Source: DVEG01 sp964405435 | GTDB taxonomy: Bacteria > Cyanobacteriota > Cyanobacteriia > Cyanobacteriales > Oscillatoriaceae | Length of the DNA: 64,000 bases | Direction of reading: 5' to 3' | Assembly (NCBI GenBank): GCA_964405435.1 | Contig: CAYOOD010000031.1 | Location: forward strand, 1-64,000 | Shown here: in pieces, positions 44,172 to 54,200 of the stretch | How positions within the stretch are numbered: position 1 is the first letter of the stretch | How the letters are laid out: each line of letters begins with the position of its first letter | Translations under genes and position numbers: made by a program | The notes under the pieces: generated by a model | What the model was told of the DNA's origin: nothing | Seen by the model: only the letters and a program-made list of their open reading frames with translations | Databases searched by the model: none

Positions 44172-45036
44172 AATTAATTTCCTCCATCTTGTTTGATTCT
44201 TATTGGCTATTTTCGACGATCTTCTCCGATTTTTGCAATCGCACTGGGGAGGTATAAGCAGATGAGCAGAAATCATTGCAGGATGGTTGCGGGAGTGCGG
44301 GCGTCCTCGCCCGCTATTTCTGGAAGCGGCTTCTAGCCGCACTACTTCCGTTTCCGTAGGGTTGTGCAATTGATTTTGCATAATTGCTTATAGAAAAAAA
44401 CGGAAAAAACGACACTGATAGGAGCCATAAAAGCTTTTTAAAAGCTTTTAGGTTGAGGGTGAAGACAAATAAAATCTCACGAGTGAAATCTCCTGAAATC
44501 TCCTTTTGCTCCGAATTCGTACAGAAAAAATCGGCATTTTTATAACGCCTGACAATTCCTTGCTTAGTCTGCTCCAGCGTGGCAGAGGCAGTAAAAATCG
44601 ATATTTTTTTGCCGATCTGTTACTCATTGTTCAGGAGTTCATGCCCGTATTCGACGACGCAATCTGAATTGGCTATTATTCGATTGAATCCGCAATTTAC
44701 AACGTTGAGCATGGCTGCTAAGCATCCTTATTGAGTTATCAAGTTTTCAACTCCTCCTAATTCTAAAAAAAAATAAAAGTATTTTTCCTCTTTCTAAAAG
44801 ATACTGATTGCTCGTCAGCGGCTCTGCCGAAAGACAGGTTAAGTGTTAAGTTTGCTTGAAATCGCGAATACAAGATGGGGCAGTTCAACAGTGCGATCGC
44901 GCCGCCCAACAACAAAAAGCGCTTCCCGAGAAGGAAAGCACTTTTTATTTGATAAAATAGCTGCCCGCGCAACCCAGAACAATTTAAATAGAGCATCAGG
45001 TTATAGGCTATGCCCCACCCTACCCAATGCCCTATT
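44172..45036. other. intergenic region between small zinc protein and cyclase gene
   Basis: About 860 bp, A+T-rich, no gene. Contains AAAAGCTTTTTAAAAGCTTTT near 44429-44449 and a strong terminator at 44914-44946. Confidence 0.5.
44914..44946. terminator. rho-independent terminator for the cyclase gene
   Basis: AAAAAGCGCTT pairs with AAAGCACTTTTT (one G-U and a small internal loop), flanked by T runs in both directions. About 90 bases downstream of the cyclase stop on the minus strand. Confidence 0.7.
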
Positions 45037-47586
45037 TTATTTTTCCGTCAGCGTTTCGATACCATCCCAACCTGCGGGGAGCGGATTTTGCAGCCAGTAG
45101 AGACAGCGCTGAGCGTGCAACAGCGAGGCTTTGTCGCTGCTATCGATCGCCAGAATCGCCTCAAACCGCTCCAGAGCCCGCTGAAACTCGCGCTTGAGAT
45201 AAAACGCGCGTCCTTGTTCGTAAAGCTCGACAATTTGCTGCTTGATTTCTGGAATCGGATCGGAACGCAACCCCACCAGTTCGCACAGAGAAACTGGTTG
45301 ATTTTTCCCCTTGACGCGCACGATATCGAGTTCTCGCACCCAGATGCGATCGGCACAGGGTTGATAGGTACTGCCGCTGATGACAATATCGCAGCCGTAC
45401 ATTTTCGTGGTTCCTTCCAGGCGAGAAGCGAGATTGACGTCATCGCCGATCGCGGTAAATTCCATCCGTCTAGCGTGACCGATATTGCCGCTAATAGCCG
45501 TACCCGAATGAATGCCGATGCCAATGCGAATGGCAGGCTTTTGCACGGCTTGGCGGCGGGCATTAAATTCTGCCAGAGACGATCGCATCTCCAGCGCCGT
45601 CTGCACCGCACTCCAGGGATGGTTTTCAATCGGCACCGGCGAACCAAATACGCCCATAATTGCATCTCCGATATATTTATCCAGCGTGCCTTTATGTTTG
45701 AAAATTGGCTCAACCATCGCGGCGAAATAGTCATTGAGCATGTTCACCACTTCTTCCGGTGGCATGTTTTCGACTAGCTTCGTGTAGCCGCGAATGTCAG
45801 AGAAAAGAATCGACATTTCTTTGCGATCGCCCCCCAATTTAGCACCGCCACTTTGCAACAACTGTTCGGCGAGTTCCTGCGTCATGTAGCGGTACATGGT
45901 ATTTTTCAGGCGTTTTTCGTCGCTGATGTCGTCCATCACCACCAGCACGCCGTAGACGTTATTGGCGTCGCTGGCATCGGCGATGGAATTAATCGACAAG
46001 TGGACGCTGCGCGGTTCCGAACCGGCACCCGCCCGCAAGGCGCGATCGGGATAATATTGCTGCCGCGATTTTTCGTCTTTTGCCGCCAGCGCGGCATTAA
46101 ACCAACCTGAAAAATTCCCTTCTTCGATTTGAATGAGATTGCAGATGGATTTGCCTTCCAAACTGTCGCGATCGCTCAGCCCCAGCAATTGCATCGCCAT
46201 CGGATTCGCCGCAATAATTTCCCCGGCAGCATTGGTAGAAACCACTCCATTCGTCAAGCTGCGCAGAATATCTCGCTGCACCTGTTCTTGCTGCTGAATC
46301 TGGGCGTACTGTTGCTGAATAGTCTGGTACTGCTGGTTGACTTTTTCAAACAGCTTGGCGTTTTGAATGGCGATGCCCGCTTGGATGTTAAACGCCTCCA
46401 TAAATTCGCGATCGCTGCGATTGAAACTCGCCTTCCAGCACTCCGGCGCGTGGGGCCAATCCATCGGATTGTAAGGCGGATAATCTCCCTGTTTCCGCTT
46501 ATTCACCAGTTGCGTTACGCCGATCAAATCGCCGTCCGCGTTGAAAATTGGCATGCACAGCAAGCTGCAGGTGCGGTAGCCATTGTTCTGGTCAAATTTT
46601 TGAGAAACTTCCGAATCCGCATCTTTATACAAGTCAAAAGGAATATTCAGGGGCTTGCCCGATTGCGCCACTTTCCCCACATAACCCCTGCCGACGGGCA
46701 CCCGCAGTTCTTTGAGAGAGCCATCTGGCTGCGGGATATTCGCCCACAGTTCCCCCGCTTCGCTGTCGAGCAGCCACAGGGTACTGCGATCGGCATTCAT
46801 CAGGCTTTTGGCGGCGTTCATCACGCGATCGAGGGTTTCTTGCAGGTTCAAGCTGCTGGAAGCGAGCGATCGCGTTGCCTCTAATAGCGCCTCAGCCGCA
46901 CGCAGTTTTTGAGTCGCCGCATAGAAAGAACGCGAACTTTCCAGCGTCAGCCGAATCAGCGGAGAAAACTCCTCAAACAAGGCTTCATCTTCTGCCGTAA
47001 AGCCGATTAGGTCGATTCGGTCGGCTAAAGCTCCTCCGGCACGGTAATTGCTTTTCAACTTATTGAGAAGCTGCACGACTGCTACCAAATCTCCCTGCTC
47101 GTTCAACAGAGGCAGAGTCAGCATGGTGTAGGTGCGGTAGCCGGTTTTCTTGTCTTGTTCCTTCGCCGCCGCCGAGCGATCGTCATTGTAAAAATCGAAG
47201 GGAATATTGATAATTTGTTTGGTCGTCGCCGCCAGACCCGCAATGCCTTGCGTCGCGGGTATGCGAATTTCTAGGGTTTTATTTTCTTCATCTTTGGCTA
47301 AAATTGACCAGAGCTCATTTTGTTCTTCATCCAGCAAAAATACTGTGGTTCTGTCCGCCGACAAGAGCTCGCCTATCTTCAAGGTAATGGCGGTGAGCAT
47401 TTCATTGAGTATAGCGTCAAAGCTCTGACTTTCAAAACTCAACATCGACAAAGTTTGACAGACCGTTTTGAGCTGCCGCTCGACATCGGTCATTTGTTTT
47501 TTAAAGTTGGTTTTGTTGAGCGGCGCTAAAAACTCTGAAAATGTGGGTTGCTTTGTGGCCAATGCAGAACCTGATGAAGTTTTCAT
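45037..47586 (-). CDS. GAF-GAF-PAS class III adenylate/guanylate cyclase
   Basis: 849 residues. GAF1 about 55-220 (GELLSADRTTVFLLDEEQNELWSI), GAF2 about 245-425 (LMNADRSTLWLLDSEAGELW), short coiled coil of Gln-rich residues (VNQQYQTIQQQYAQIQQQEQ), PAS about 440-560, cyclase about 575-750, and a C-terminal helical repeat (about 780-849, IVELYEQGRAFYLKREFQRALERFEAIL). Metal-binding aspartates are in SILFSDIRGYTKL and DKYIGDAIMGVFGSP, so the catalytic site looks complete. Layout resembles cyanobacterial CyaB1/CyaB2, whose GAF domains bind cAMP. GAF2 is closely similar to two GAF domains of the protein at 51276. Confidence 0.92.
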   Translation of the reverse strand: MKTSSGSALATKQPTFSEFLAPLNKTNFKKQMTDVERQLKTVCQTLSMLSFESQSFDAILNEMLTAITLKIGELLSADRTTVFLLDEEQNELWSILAKDEENKTLEIRIPATQGIAGLAATTKQIINIPFDFYNDDRSAAAKEQDKKTGYRTYTMLTLPLLNEQGDLVAVVQLLNKLKSNYRAGGALADRIDLIGFTAEDEALFEEFSPLIRLTLESSRSFYAATQKLRAAEALLEATRSLASSSLNLQETLDRVMNAAKSLMNADRSTLWLLDSEAGELWANIPQPDGSLKELRVPVGRGYVGKVAQSGKPLNIPFDLYKDADSEVSQKFDQNNGYRTCSLLCMPIFNADGDLIGVTQLVNKRKQGDYPPYNPMDWPHAPECWKASFNRSDREFMEAFNIQAGIAIQNAKLFEKVNQQYQTIQQQYAQIQQQEQVQRDILRSLTNGVVSTNAAGEIIAANPMAMQLLGLSDRDSLEGKSICNLIQIEEGNFSGWFNAALAAKDEKSRQQYYPDRALRAGAGSEPRSVHLSINSIADASDANNVYGVLVVMDDISDEKRLKNTMYRYMTQELAEQLLQSGGAKLGGDRKEMSILFSDIRGYTKLVENMPPEEVVNMLNDYFAAMVEPIFKHKGTLDKYIGDAIMGVFGSPVPIENHPWSAVQTALEMRSSLAEFNARRQAVQKPAIRIGIGIHSGTAISGNIGHARRMEFTAIGDDVNLASRLEGTTKMYGCDIVISGSTYQPCADRIWVRELDIVRVKGKNQPVSLCELVGLRSDPIPEIKQQIVELYEQGRAFYLKREFQRALERFEAILAIDSSDKASLLHAQRCLYWLQNPLPAGWDGIETLTEK

Positions 47587-47853
47587 GGCTACTAGCCTGA
47601 TAAGGGACTTGGTAAAAACGGCAAATTTTTCAACCCTCTTGACAGGGGGCTTCGCGTTCCCTGCAATTGATTGCCTGCGTTCTCTTCTTAACTGTAGGGT
47701 AAAAACCGGAGAATTTGGGTATAATTATTCAGGCATTTTCTTCAAAAAAATCAGGGATATTGTAGAGACAGGTAAGCCAAAAAATCAATTTATTCAGAAA
47801 ATTCAGAAAATTCATGGTATGCTAGGGGTCTGACATTGACCGTGGGGTGCTCA

Positions 47854-49278
47854 ATGGCTGATGTAGAAGTCTCAACGCTGGTAGAGCTGTCAGAGAATTG
47901 GATTGGCCAAAAGACAGGAGAACAATTGACGGACGTTCAGAAGGCGGTCCTGCGGCAGGCGCTGGCAGGGTACAGGCTCAAGGATATTCAAGTCTCCGGC
48001 TACACCGCCAACACCATCCAGCGGGAAATCGCTCCCAAGTTGTGGAAGCTGCTGTCAAGCGCGACTGGCAAAAAAGTGACAGTCAAGACAGTTCGATTAG
48101 TGCTGGAGGAATTGCAGATCGGGCGATCGCAATCTTCTTTTAGCCCAGAGTCTCCTAAGCTGAGCTGCTCCCCACAGCCAGAGCTGGAGGAGGCAGAACG
48201 ACCCGGCGGGCAGGTGAGTCTCGCCTCGAAATTTTACGTCGAGCGACCGCCGATCGAAGCCCGAGCCTTTGAAGAAATCGCCAAACCGGGAAGCCTGATT
48301 CGCATCAAAGCCCCCCAGCAAATGGGCAAAACCTCCCTGGCGATCGCGCTGCTGCACGCAGCCGAAGAACGCGGCTGTCGTTCGGTGCTTTTCAACTTTG
48401 ACGAGGAAGTAGACAGCAAAGATTTTAACGACCTCGATCGATTTCTGCGCAGGTTTTGCGCGACAATCGCCGACAACCTGAAATTACCCCCGGAAGATCT
48501 GGATAAATACTGGAGCAATTCTCTGGCCAGCAAAAAGAACTGCACGAATTTTTTCGAGAAATACCTGCTGCCAAAAATCGGCGCTCCTCTGGCGCTGGGG
48601 CTGGATGCGGTCGATCGCATTTTTCCTCACGAAAAAATCGCGGATGACTTTTTCGGCTTGCTGCGGGCTTGGCACGAAAAAGCCAAGCAAAGCGAGATAT
48701 GGAAAAATTTTCGCCTGGTTATCGTCCACGGCACGGAAGTTTACATTCCCCTCACCAACGACCAATCCCCGTTTAATGTGGGGCTGCCGGTCGAACTGCC
48801 GGAATTTAACGAAAATCAGGTCAGCGACTTGGCGCGGCGGCACGGTTTGAATTGGACTGAGGCGCAAGTCGCGCAACTGATGGCGATGGTGGGAGGACAT
48901 CCTCATTTAGTGCGGGTGGCTTTGTATAAAATTGCTCGCGAAGATATCAGTTTAGAGCAAATTTTAGCAGAGGCTCCCACGGAAACAGGAATCTACGCCG
49001 ATCGCTTGCGACTGCTTTTGTGGAATTTAGAACAAAATCCAGAGTTAGCCAGCGCTTTTAGAGAGGTGATCGAAACGGATTTGCCCGTGCAGCTAAAGGC
49101 GGCGATCGCCTACAAGCTGAATAGCATGGGGCTGGTACACCTGCAAGGCAATCAGGTGAGCGCGCGCAACGAACTGTACCGCCAATATTTTCGCGATCGC
49201 TTCGGATTTGACAGCAGGGGAGCGGCACGCCCGCCTCTAGAACCCGCCTATCCAGAAGCGCTGCGAAGCTTCTCCTAA
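47854..49278 (+). CDS. HTH plus AAA_35-type NTPase
   Basis: 474 residues from ATG 47854 (TTG 47836 and GTG 47842 are in frame upstream). Residues about 15-95 form the helix-turn-helix-like N-terminal domain seen in cyanobacterial STAND/vWA-MoxR-associated proteins (TDVQKAVLRQALAGYRLKDI, then NTIQREIAPKLWKLLS). Residues about 125-455 are an AAA_35 ATPase: P-loop APQQMGKTSLAIALLH, Walker-B-like ALGLDAVDRIF, sensor region VIVHGTE, and a C-terminal winged helix (LNSMGLVHLQGNQVSARNELYRQYF). No effector domain is attached. Divergent from the cyclase gene; probably a signalling switch or adaptor whose partner is unknown. Confidence 0.85.
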   Translation: MADVEVSTLVELSENWIGQKTGEQLTDVQKAVLRQALAGYRLKDIQVSGYTANTIQREIAPKLWKLLSSATGKKVTVKTVRLVLEELQIGRSQSSFSPESPKLSCSPQPELEEAERPGGQVSLASKFYVERPPIEARAFEEIAKPGSLIRIKAPQQMGKTSLAIALLHAAEERGCRSVLFNFDEEVDSKDFNDLDRFLRRFCATIADNLKLPPEDLDKYWSNSLASKKNCTNFFEKYLLPKIGAPLALGLDAVDRIFPHEKIADDFFGLLRAWHEKAKQSEIWKNFRLVIVHGTEVYIPLTNDQSPFNVGLPVELPEFNENQVSDLARRHGLNWTEAQVAQLMAMVGGHPHLVRVALYKIAREDISLEQILAEAPTETGIYADRLRLLLWNLEQNPELASAFREVIETDLPVQLKAAIAYKLNSMGLVHLQGNQVSARNELYRQYFRDRFGFDSRGAARPPLEPAYPEALRSFS

Positions 49279-49316
49279 AGAACGCTAAAATTTTCATTCT
49301 CAAATATAACCGCAAG

Positions 49317-50105
49317 ATGACTCATACTCTTCTCCAACGCCCAGAAGTCTTAAAGAAACTCTTCCATCCCAAAGGATGCGATCGCTTTGAACCGATCGAC
49401 CCCAACACGCGCGCGATCGCCGTGGAAGTAGAACCCAACATTTTTATCCGGGGGCTATTGTATCCAGCCGCCGCCCATTCCCCAGCGATTTTATTTTTCC
49501 ACAGCAGCAACGAAACCGTTGCCGATTTGGATGTCTTTGCAGACTTTTTCACCCAGATAGGCATCACCTTGCTGCTAGTCGATTACCGGGGCTATGGAGC
49601 CAGCGACGGCACCCCCACAGCCGTCAATCTCCTCAGCGATTCCCTGAAAGTATTTCTAGCCGTCGATCGCATTTTTAAATCAAATCACCTCAATCCCGAT
49701 CGGCTTTACGTTTTGGGGCGATGTCTGGGAGCGGCTGCAGCGCTTGAAGTTGCCTTTCATGTCAAAGACAAAATAGCAGGGGTGATTTTAGAAAGCGGCT
49801 TTGCAGAAACCTTGCCACTTTTAGCGCGTCTGGGCGCGGACGTATCCCAGTTAGACGAAGAACGCGACGGGTTTGGCAACGCCCCCAAAATCAGCCGCAT
49901 TACAGTCCCCACGCTCATCGTTCACGGCAAAGAAGACTTGTTGATTTCACCGGAACACGCCGAAAAACTCTACCGCTGCTCTGGCGCTTTGGAGAAACAG
50001 ATCGTGTTGATTCCGAAAGTCGGTCACAACAGCGTGATGATCGTCGGCGTCTCGCAAGGAAAGTCGCCCTACTTTGAAGCCATCCGAAAATTTATATTTA
50101 AATAG
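49317..50105 (+). CDS. alpha/beta hydrolase with cysteine at the nucleophile position
   Basis: 262 residues. Alpha/beta hydrolase core: PAAAHSPAILFFHSSNETVADL, oxyanion strand, LLVDYRGYGASDGTPT, nucleophile elbow GRCLGAAAALEV (Cys replaces the usual Ser), acid in VHGKEDLLISPEHA and His in IPKVGHNSVM. A Cys-Asp-His triad occurs in dienelactone hydrolases, so the protein may be active, but the rest resembles the COG1073-type serine hydrolases. Starts 38 bases after the NTPase gene and may be co-transcribed with it. No signal peptide. Substrate unknown. Confidence 0.87.
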   Translation: MTHTLLQRPEVLKKLFHPKGCDRFEPIDPNTRAIAVEVEPNIFIRGLLYPAAAHSPAILFFHSSNETVADLDVFADFFTQIGITLLLVDYRGYGASDGTPTAVNLLSDSLKVFLAVDRIFKSNHLNPDRLYVLGRCLGAAAALEVAFHVKDKIAGVILESGFAETLPLLARLGADVSQLDEERDGFGNAPKISRITVPTLIVHGKEDLLISPEHAEKLYRCSGALEKQIVLIPKVGHNSVMIVGVSQGKSPYFEAIRKFIFK

Positions 50106-50247
50106 TGGCTAGACGGGGAATTTCTGGAAAAATTCAGGAGTCAGGAATAGTTGAATAGCAAGACGTATTTCTGGCTTCGCTTTCTTATATTTTTACTTTT
50201 TTCTAGCTTTCATACCGCCAGAATAGTGCAAAAAATTTAAGGAGAAT

Positions 50248-51141
50248 ATGGCACAATTTTCCAAGGGAAATCAGATGGCTTGGTTTCACGACGAAGGACA
50301 CTCCGCAGGATTCTTTCACACCTACGATCGCTTGCAGGTGGGAGGACAAAACAATGCTCCGAGAAAGGTTCACGTCTTTCTCCCCCGCGAGTATGAAATC
50401 TCTGGAGAGCGGTATCCGGTCGTTTACATGAATGACGGACAAACAGCGTTTTTTCCGGGGGGTGCCGCAGTAAAATCTTGGCGGACAGCCGAGGTACTGG
50501 GAACGCTTTACGATGCCAACGCGATTCGGAAAATTATCGTCGTGGCGGTGCATCCCCTCAACCGCGATATTGAATATACTCATACGCCCATTCCCAGCAT
50601 CGGAGGCGGCGGACTGGAAGACTACACCCAGTATATGGCTGACTGCCTTAAACCCTTCATCGATCGCAATTACCGCACCCTTTCCGAAGCGCGAGAAACA
50701 ACAATTTTAGGCAGTTCTCACGGCGGGCTAGCAGCCTTTTATATCGCCTGTCGCCGGTGCGATCGCTTTGGCAATGCCGGCGCGATGTCTCCGTCTTTTT
50801 GGGTTGGACTCGATACCGGATGGACGATGTTTTTTCCCCTCGCCACTTCTAACTTGCTCGATCGGACTGCTCCCACCCTGCAAAATAAAACGATTCGACC
50901 CCGCATCTGGATCGATTGGGGGCTCGTCCGCACTGGCGGATTTCACAACTCTTGGATTGAGGATCGCGCCACCAAGCGCGGGCGAGAAATGGCAAAGCTC
51001 CTCTGCAGTAAATTCGGCTACGAGCGCGATCGAGAACTCTTTACTTGTGAAGATCCCCAAGGAGTCCACGCCGAAGAATCTTGGTCAGAGCGCCTGCCTC
51101 TCGTCCTCAAGGCTTTTTATAGTGCTCGATGCCTCGGCTGA
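50248..51141 (+). CDS. esterase-D/enterochelin-esterase-type alpha/beta hydrolase
   Basis: 297 residues with AAGGAGAA ribosome site. PF00756-type fold: RKVHVFLPREYEISGERYPVVYMNDGQTAFF, nucleophile elbow LGSSHGGLAAFYIA, and an expected His in CEDPQGVHAEESW near the end. Enzymes of this class cleave esters such as S-formylglutathione, siderophore lactones or acyl sugars; no siderophore genes are nearby, so specificity is open. Follows the preceding hydrolase by 142 bases on the same strand. Cytosolic. Confidence 0.88.
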   Translation: MAQFSKGNQMAWFHDEGHSAGFFHTYDRLQVGGQNNAPRKVHVFLPREYEISGERYPVVYMNDGQTAFFPGGAAVKSWRTAEVLGTLYDANAIRKIIVVAVHPLNRDIEYTHTPIPSIGGGGLEDYTQYMADCLKPFIDRNYRTLSEARETTILGSSHGGLAAFYIACRRCDRFGNAGAMSPSFWVGLDTGWTMFFPLATSNLLDRTAPTLQNKTIRPRIWIDWGLVRTGGFHNSWIEDRATKRGREMAKLLCSKFGYERDRELFTCEDPQGVHAEESWSERLPLVLKAFYSARCLG

Positions 51142-51187
51142 GTGCTGAGTAGAAAGAAAGAAGAGTGAGAAAGTAAAAAGTGCCTTC

Positions 51188-51237
51188 CTCGTTTCCAGGC
51201 TCAGCCTGGGAACGAGATGAACGAGATGAACGAGATG
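51188..51237. repeat. hairpin plus three AACGAGATG units
   Basis: CTCGTTTCCAGGCT (51188-51201) pairs with AGCCTGGGAACGAG (51203-51216), 14 bp with one G-U, followed by AACGAGATG three times (51211-51237). A decayed relative lies near 25762-25790. Confidence 0.8.
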
Positions 51238-51275
51238 ATATAATTTTAGAAAAATAACTGAATCTATATTAGAGC

Positions 51276-54200
51276 ATGATTCATTCGGCTTACGAATATA
51301 AAGTCGGGGGAAGCCTGCCGCCTGACGCGCCGACTTATGTGTGGCGGGAAGCAGATGACGATCTTTTCAACCACTTGAGGGACGGCACGTTCTGTTACGT
51401 TCTAAATTCCCGACAAATGGGCAAATCTAGCTTGCTCGTGCAAACCGTAAAACGCCTGACGGAAGCGGGCGTTATCTGTGCCGCCATTGACTTGACAGAA
51501 ATTATCAGCCCGGACATTACCCGAAACGAGTTTTACGGCAGTATCACCTACACTTTAGCAGACAGTTTTAACCTCCTAGAGGAAATCGGCGGGTTTGAAA
51601 CTTGGTGGCACCACTACAAATCAGTGACGCCCCTGAAGCGATTGGGAATTTTTCTCAAAGATGTTTTGCTGGCGTCTCCCTCACTACTCAAAAAAAATAT
51701 TGTCATTTTTTTGGATGAAGTTGACAGCGTTCTCAGATTGCCTTTTTCAGCGAACGATTTATTCGGCTTGATTCGGGCTTGTCACAACAATCGCGCGGAA
51801 AGAAGCGAATACAATCGCCTCACTTTTGCGATATTAGGAGTGGCAGCGCCTTCAGATTTGATGCGAGATAAAAATCACAGTCCCCCTTTTAATTTTGGGC
51901 GCGCGATCGCGCTGACTGGCTTTCAAATGTCCGCAGCAGAACCGCTGGCGGCAGGATTAAAAATTAAATCAAAAAATTACAATCAATTGCTACAAGCGGT
52001 ATTGAGTTGGACGGGCGGGCAACCGTTCCTGACTCAAAAACTCTGCAAGCTGCTCGTAGAGGCGGAGGATTCGCCGACTGCTGGCGCTGAGGCGGAATGG
52101 GTGGAAAAAGTGGCGCGATCGCGCATCATCGAAAACTGGGAAGCGCGAGACGAACCCGAACATTTAAAAACCATTCGCGATCGCCTGTTTCGCGGCGACG
52201 AACAGCGCAGCATTCAACTGCTGCACCTCTACCAGCAAATTTTGCTGCGCGGCGGCACAGCCGAAAACGATGACAGTTCCGAACAGATGGAACTGCGGCT
52301 CTCCGGTTTAGTCGTCAAACAAGCTGGTTTTCTGCAAGTTCGCAACCGCATCTACGAATCTGTTTTTAACGCGGCTTGGGCAGAAAAAGCGCTGATCGAA
52401 CTGCAACCCAAGCCCGAACCCCGCGACTTAGAATTTATCAAGCTTTTAGATGATTTAGAAAGAGAACTGCTAGAATCTCAGCTTGCCAATGTCGCCGAGT
52501 GGAAATTTTCCGATCGCGTCCTCTATGAAGTCTTGCGGAAAATTACCTTCAAAGTGGGTGAATTGCTCGGAGCCGATCGCGCCACCATTTACTTGCTCAA
52601 TCAAGAAAAAACCGAACTTTGGTCAGTCGTTGCTGAAAATAAAGAAGGAGAATTTCTCGACATTCAACTGCGCGTCGGTGAAGGAATCGCCGGACAAGTC
52701 GCTCAAACTCAAAAAGCGATTAATATTCCCGCCAAAGTGTACCAAGATCGACGCTCCTTTTTTGTCAAAGAATTTGATAAAAAATACCGCTACCGCACTT
52801 ATAATATTCTAGCTTACCCCATTCTGAGCGAAACTCAAGAAATTGTCGCTGTCGTCCAATTTCTCAATAAATTAAAACAGGCACGAAAAGCTCCTTCCAG
52901 TTTTTTACAAAAAATTGACAAAAAAGGTTTTACAAAACTAGATGAAGAGCGATTGTCCGCTTTTGTTTCCCCGATTCGGCGGATTTTGCAAATCTGCCAG
53001 TCTTCCTACAAAGCCACCAAGAAACTGCGGGCAACAGCAGCGCTCGCAGAAGCCACGCGATCGCTCAACCAGAGCAGTTTAAATACTAAAGAAATCATCC
53101 AGCGGGTGATGGATGCCGCCAAAAAACTGATGAATGCCGATCGCAGTACCCTGTGGTTAGTGGATGAAGAACGAGGCGACTTGTGGACGGAACTGCCCGG
53201 AAAAAAACTGCGCTGTGAGATCGGAATTGGCTTTGCTGGGCAAGTCGCGGCATCGCGCGAACCGATAACGATTCCCTTTGATTTGTACGATCATCCTAAC
53301 GCGGGGAATGCGAAAAAAACTGACAAGGGAACCGGCTATCGCACCTGCAGTCTCTTGTGTATGCCCGTGTTGAGCCCTGCCGGAGAATTGCTCGGCGTGA
53401 CGCAATTGCTCAACAAGCGCAAAAGCGGCAAATTCCCAGACTACAATCCTGCCGAGTGGCCGAAACCGCCCGAACAATTCAAGGCTAGCTTTGACGAAAA
53501 CGACCGACAAGCCATGCAAGTTTTTAACGAGCAAGTGGGAGTTTTATTGCAGTACGCCAAGACGCACGAAACCATCAAACAGCCGAAAGAAGCCGTACAC
53601 AATACGCTGGCGATGCTCAGTCAAGCGGCGGGGAGTGCGAGGGATGAAATTCGCTACAGCGCTCTGTTTGCTATGCTGGATTTTATGACGGCATCTGTTA
53701 GCAATTTGCTGCAAGTCGAGCGCAGTTCTATTTTTCTGCTGAATGCGGAGCGGGAGGAATTTTGGTCGCTGATTGCCGGGGAGGAAGGGGGCAGCCCCAG
53801 AGAGGTTATCCTTCCGGGCGATCGCGGCATTCTGGGCGAAATATTAGCCTCTGATTCTCGAAACCCGATCGCAGAAAACAGCCTTTCAGAAAAGGGGGGG
53901 ATTTCTTTACTGCAAGCAGCGATGGGCGAGAACGGCGGCTATTCGCTGTACGAGCTGTACAATCGGTTAATTTTTCCTTTGTGGAACCATCAGGGAAAGT
54001 TAGTCGCTGTTGTCGAGGCTGTTAATAAATTAAACAAGCACTCGCAACCCAGTCAGCCCCTGAGTTTCTCGCCAGAAGATGCCGACAAGCTGGCTGAGCG
54101 GACTGAGTCACTGGTGCCGCTTTTGGAAGGGTTCCAGTCGTTTCGCAGAGAAATCCAAACCATTCAGGAACAAGCAGAAATTGACGTTTTGTGGTCGGCG

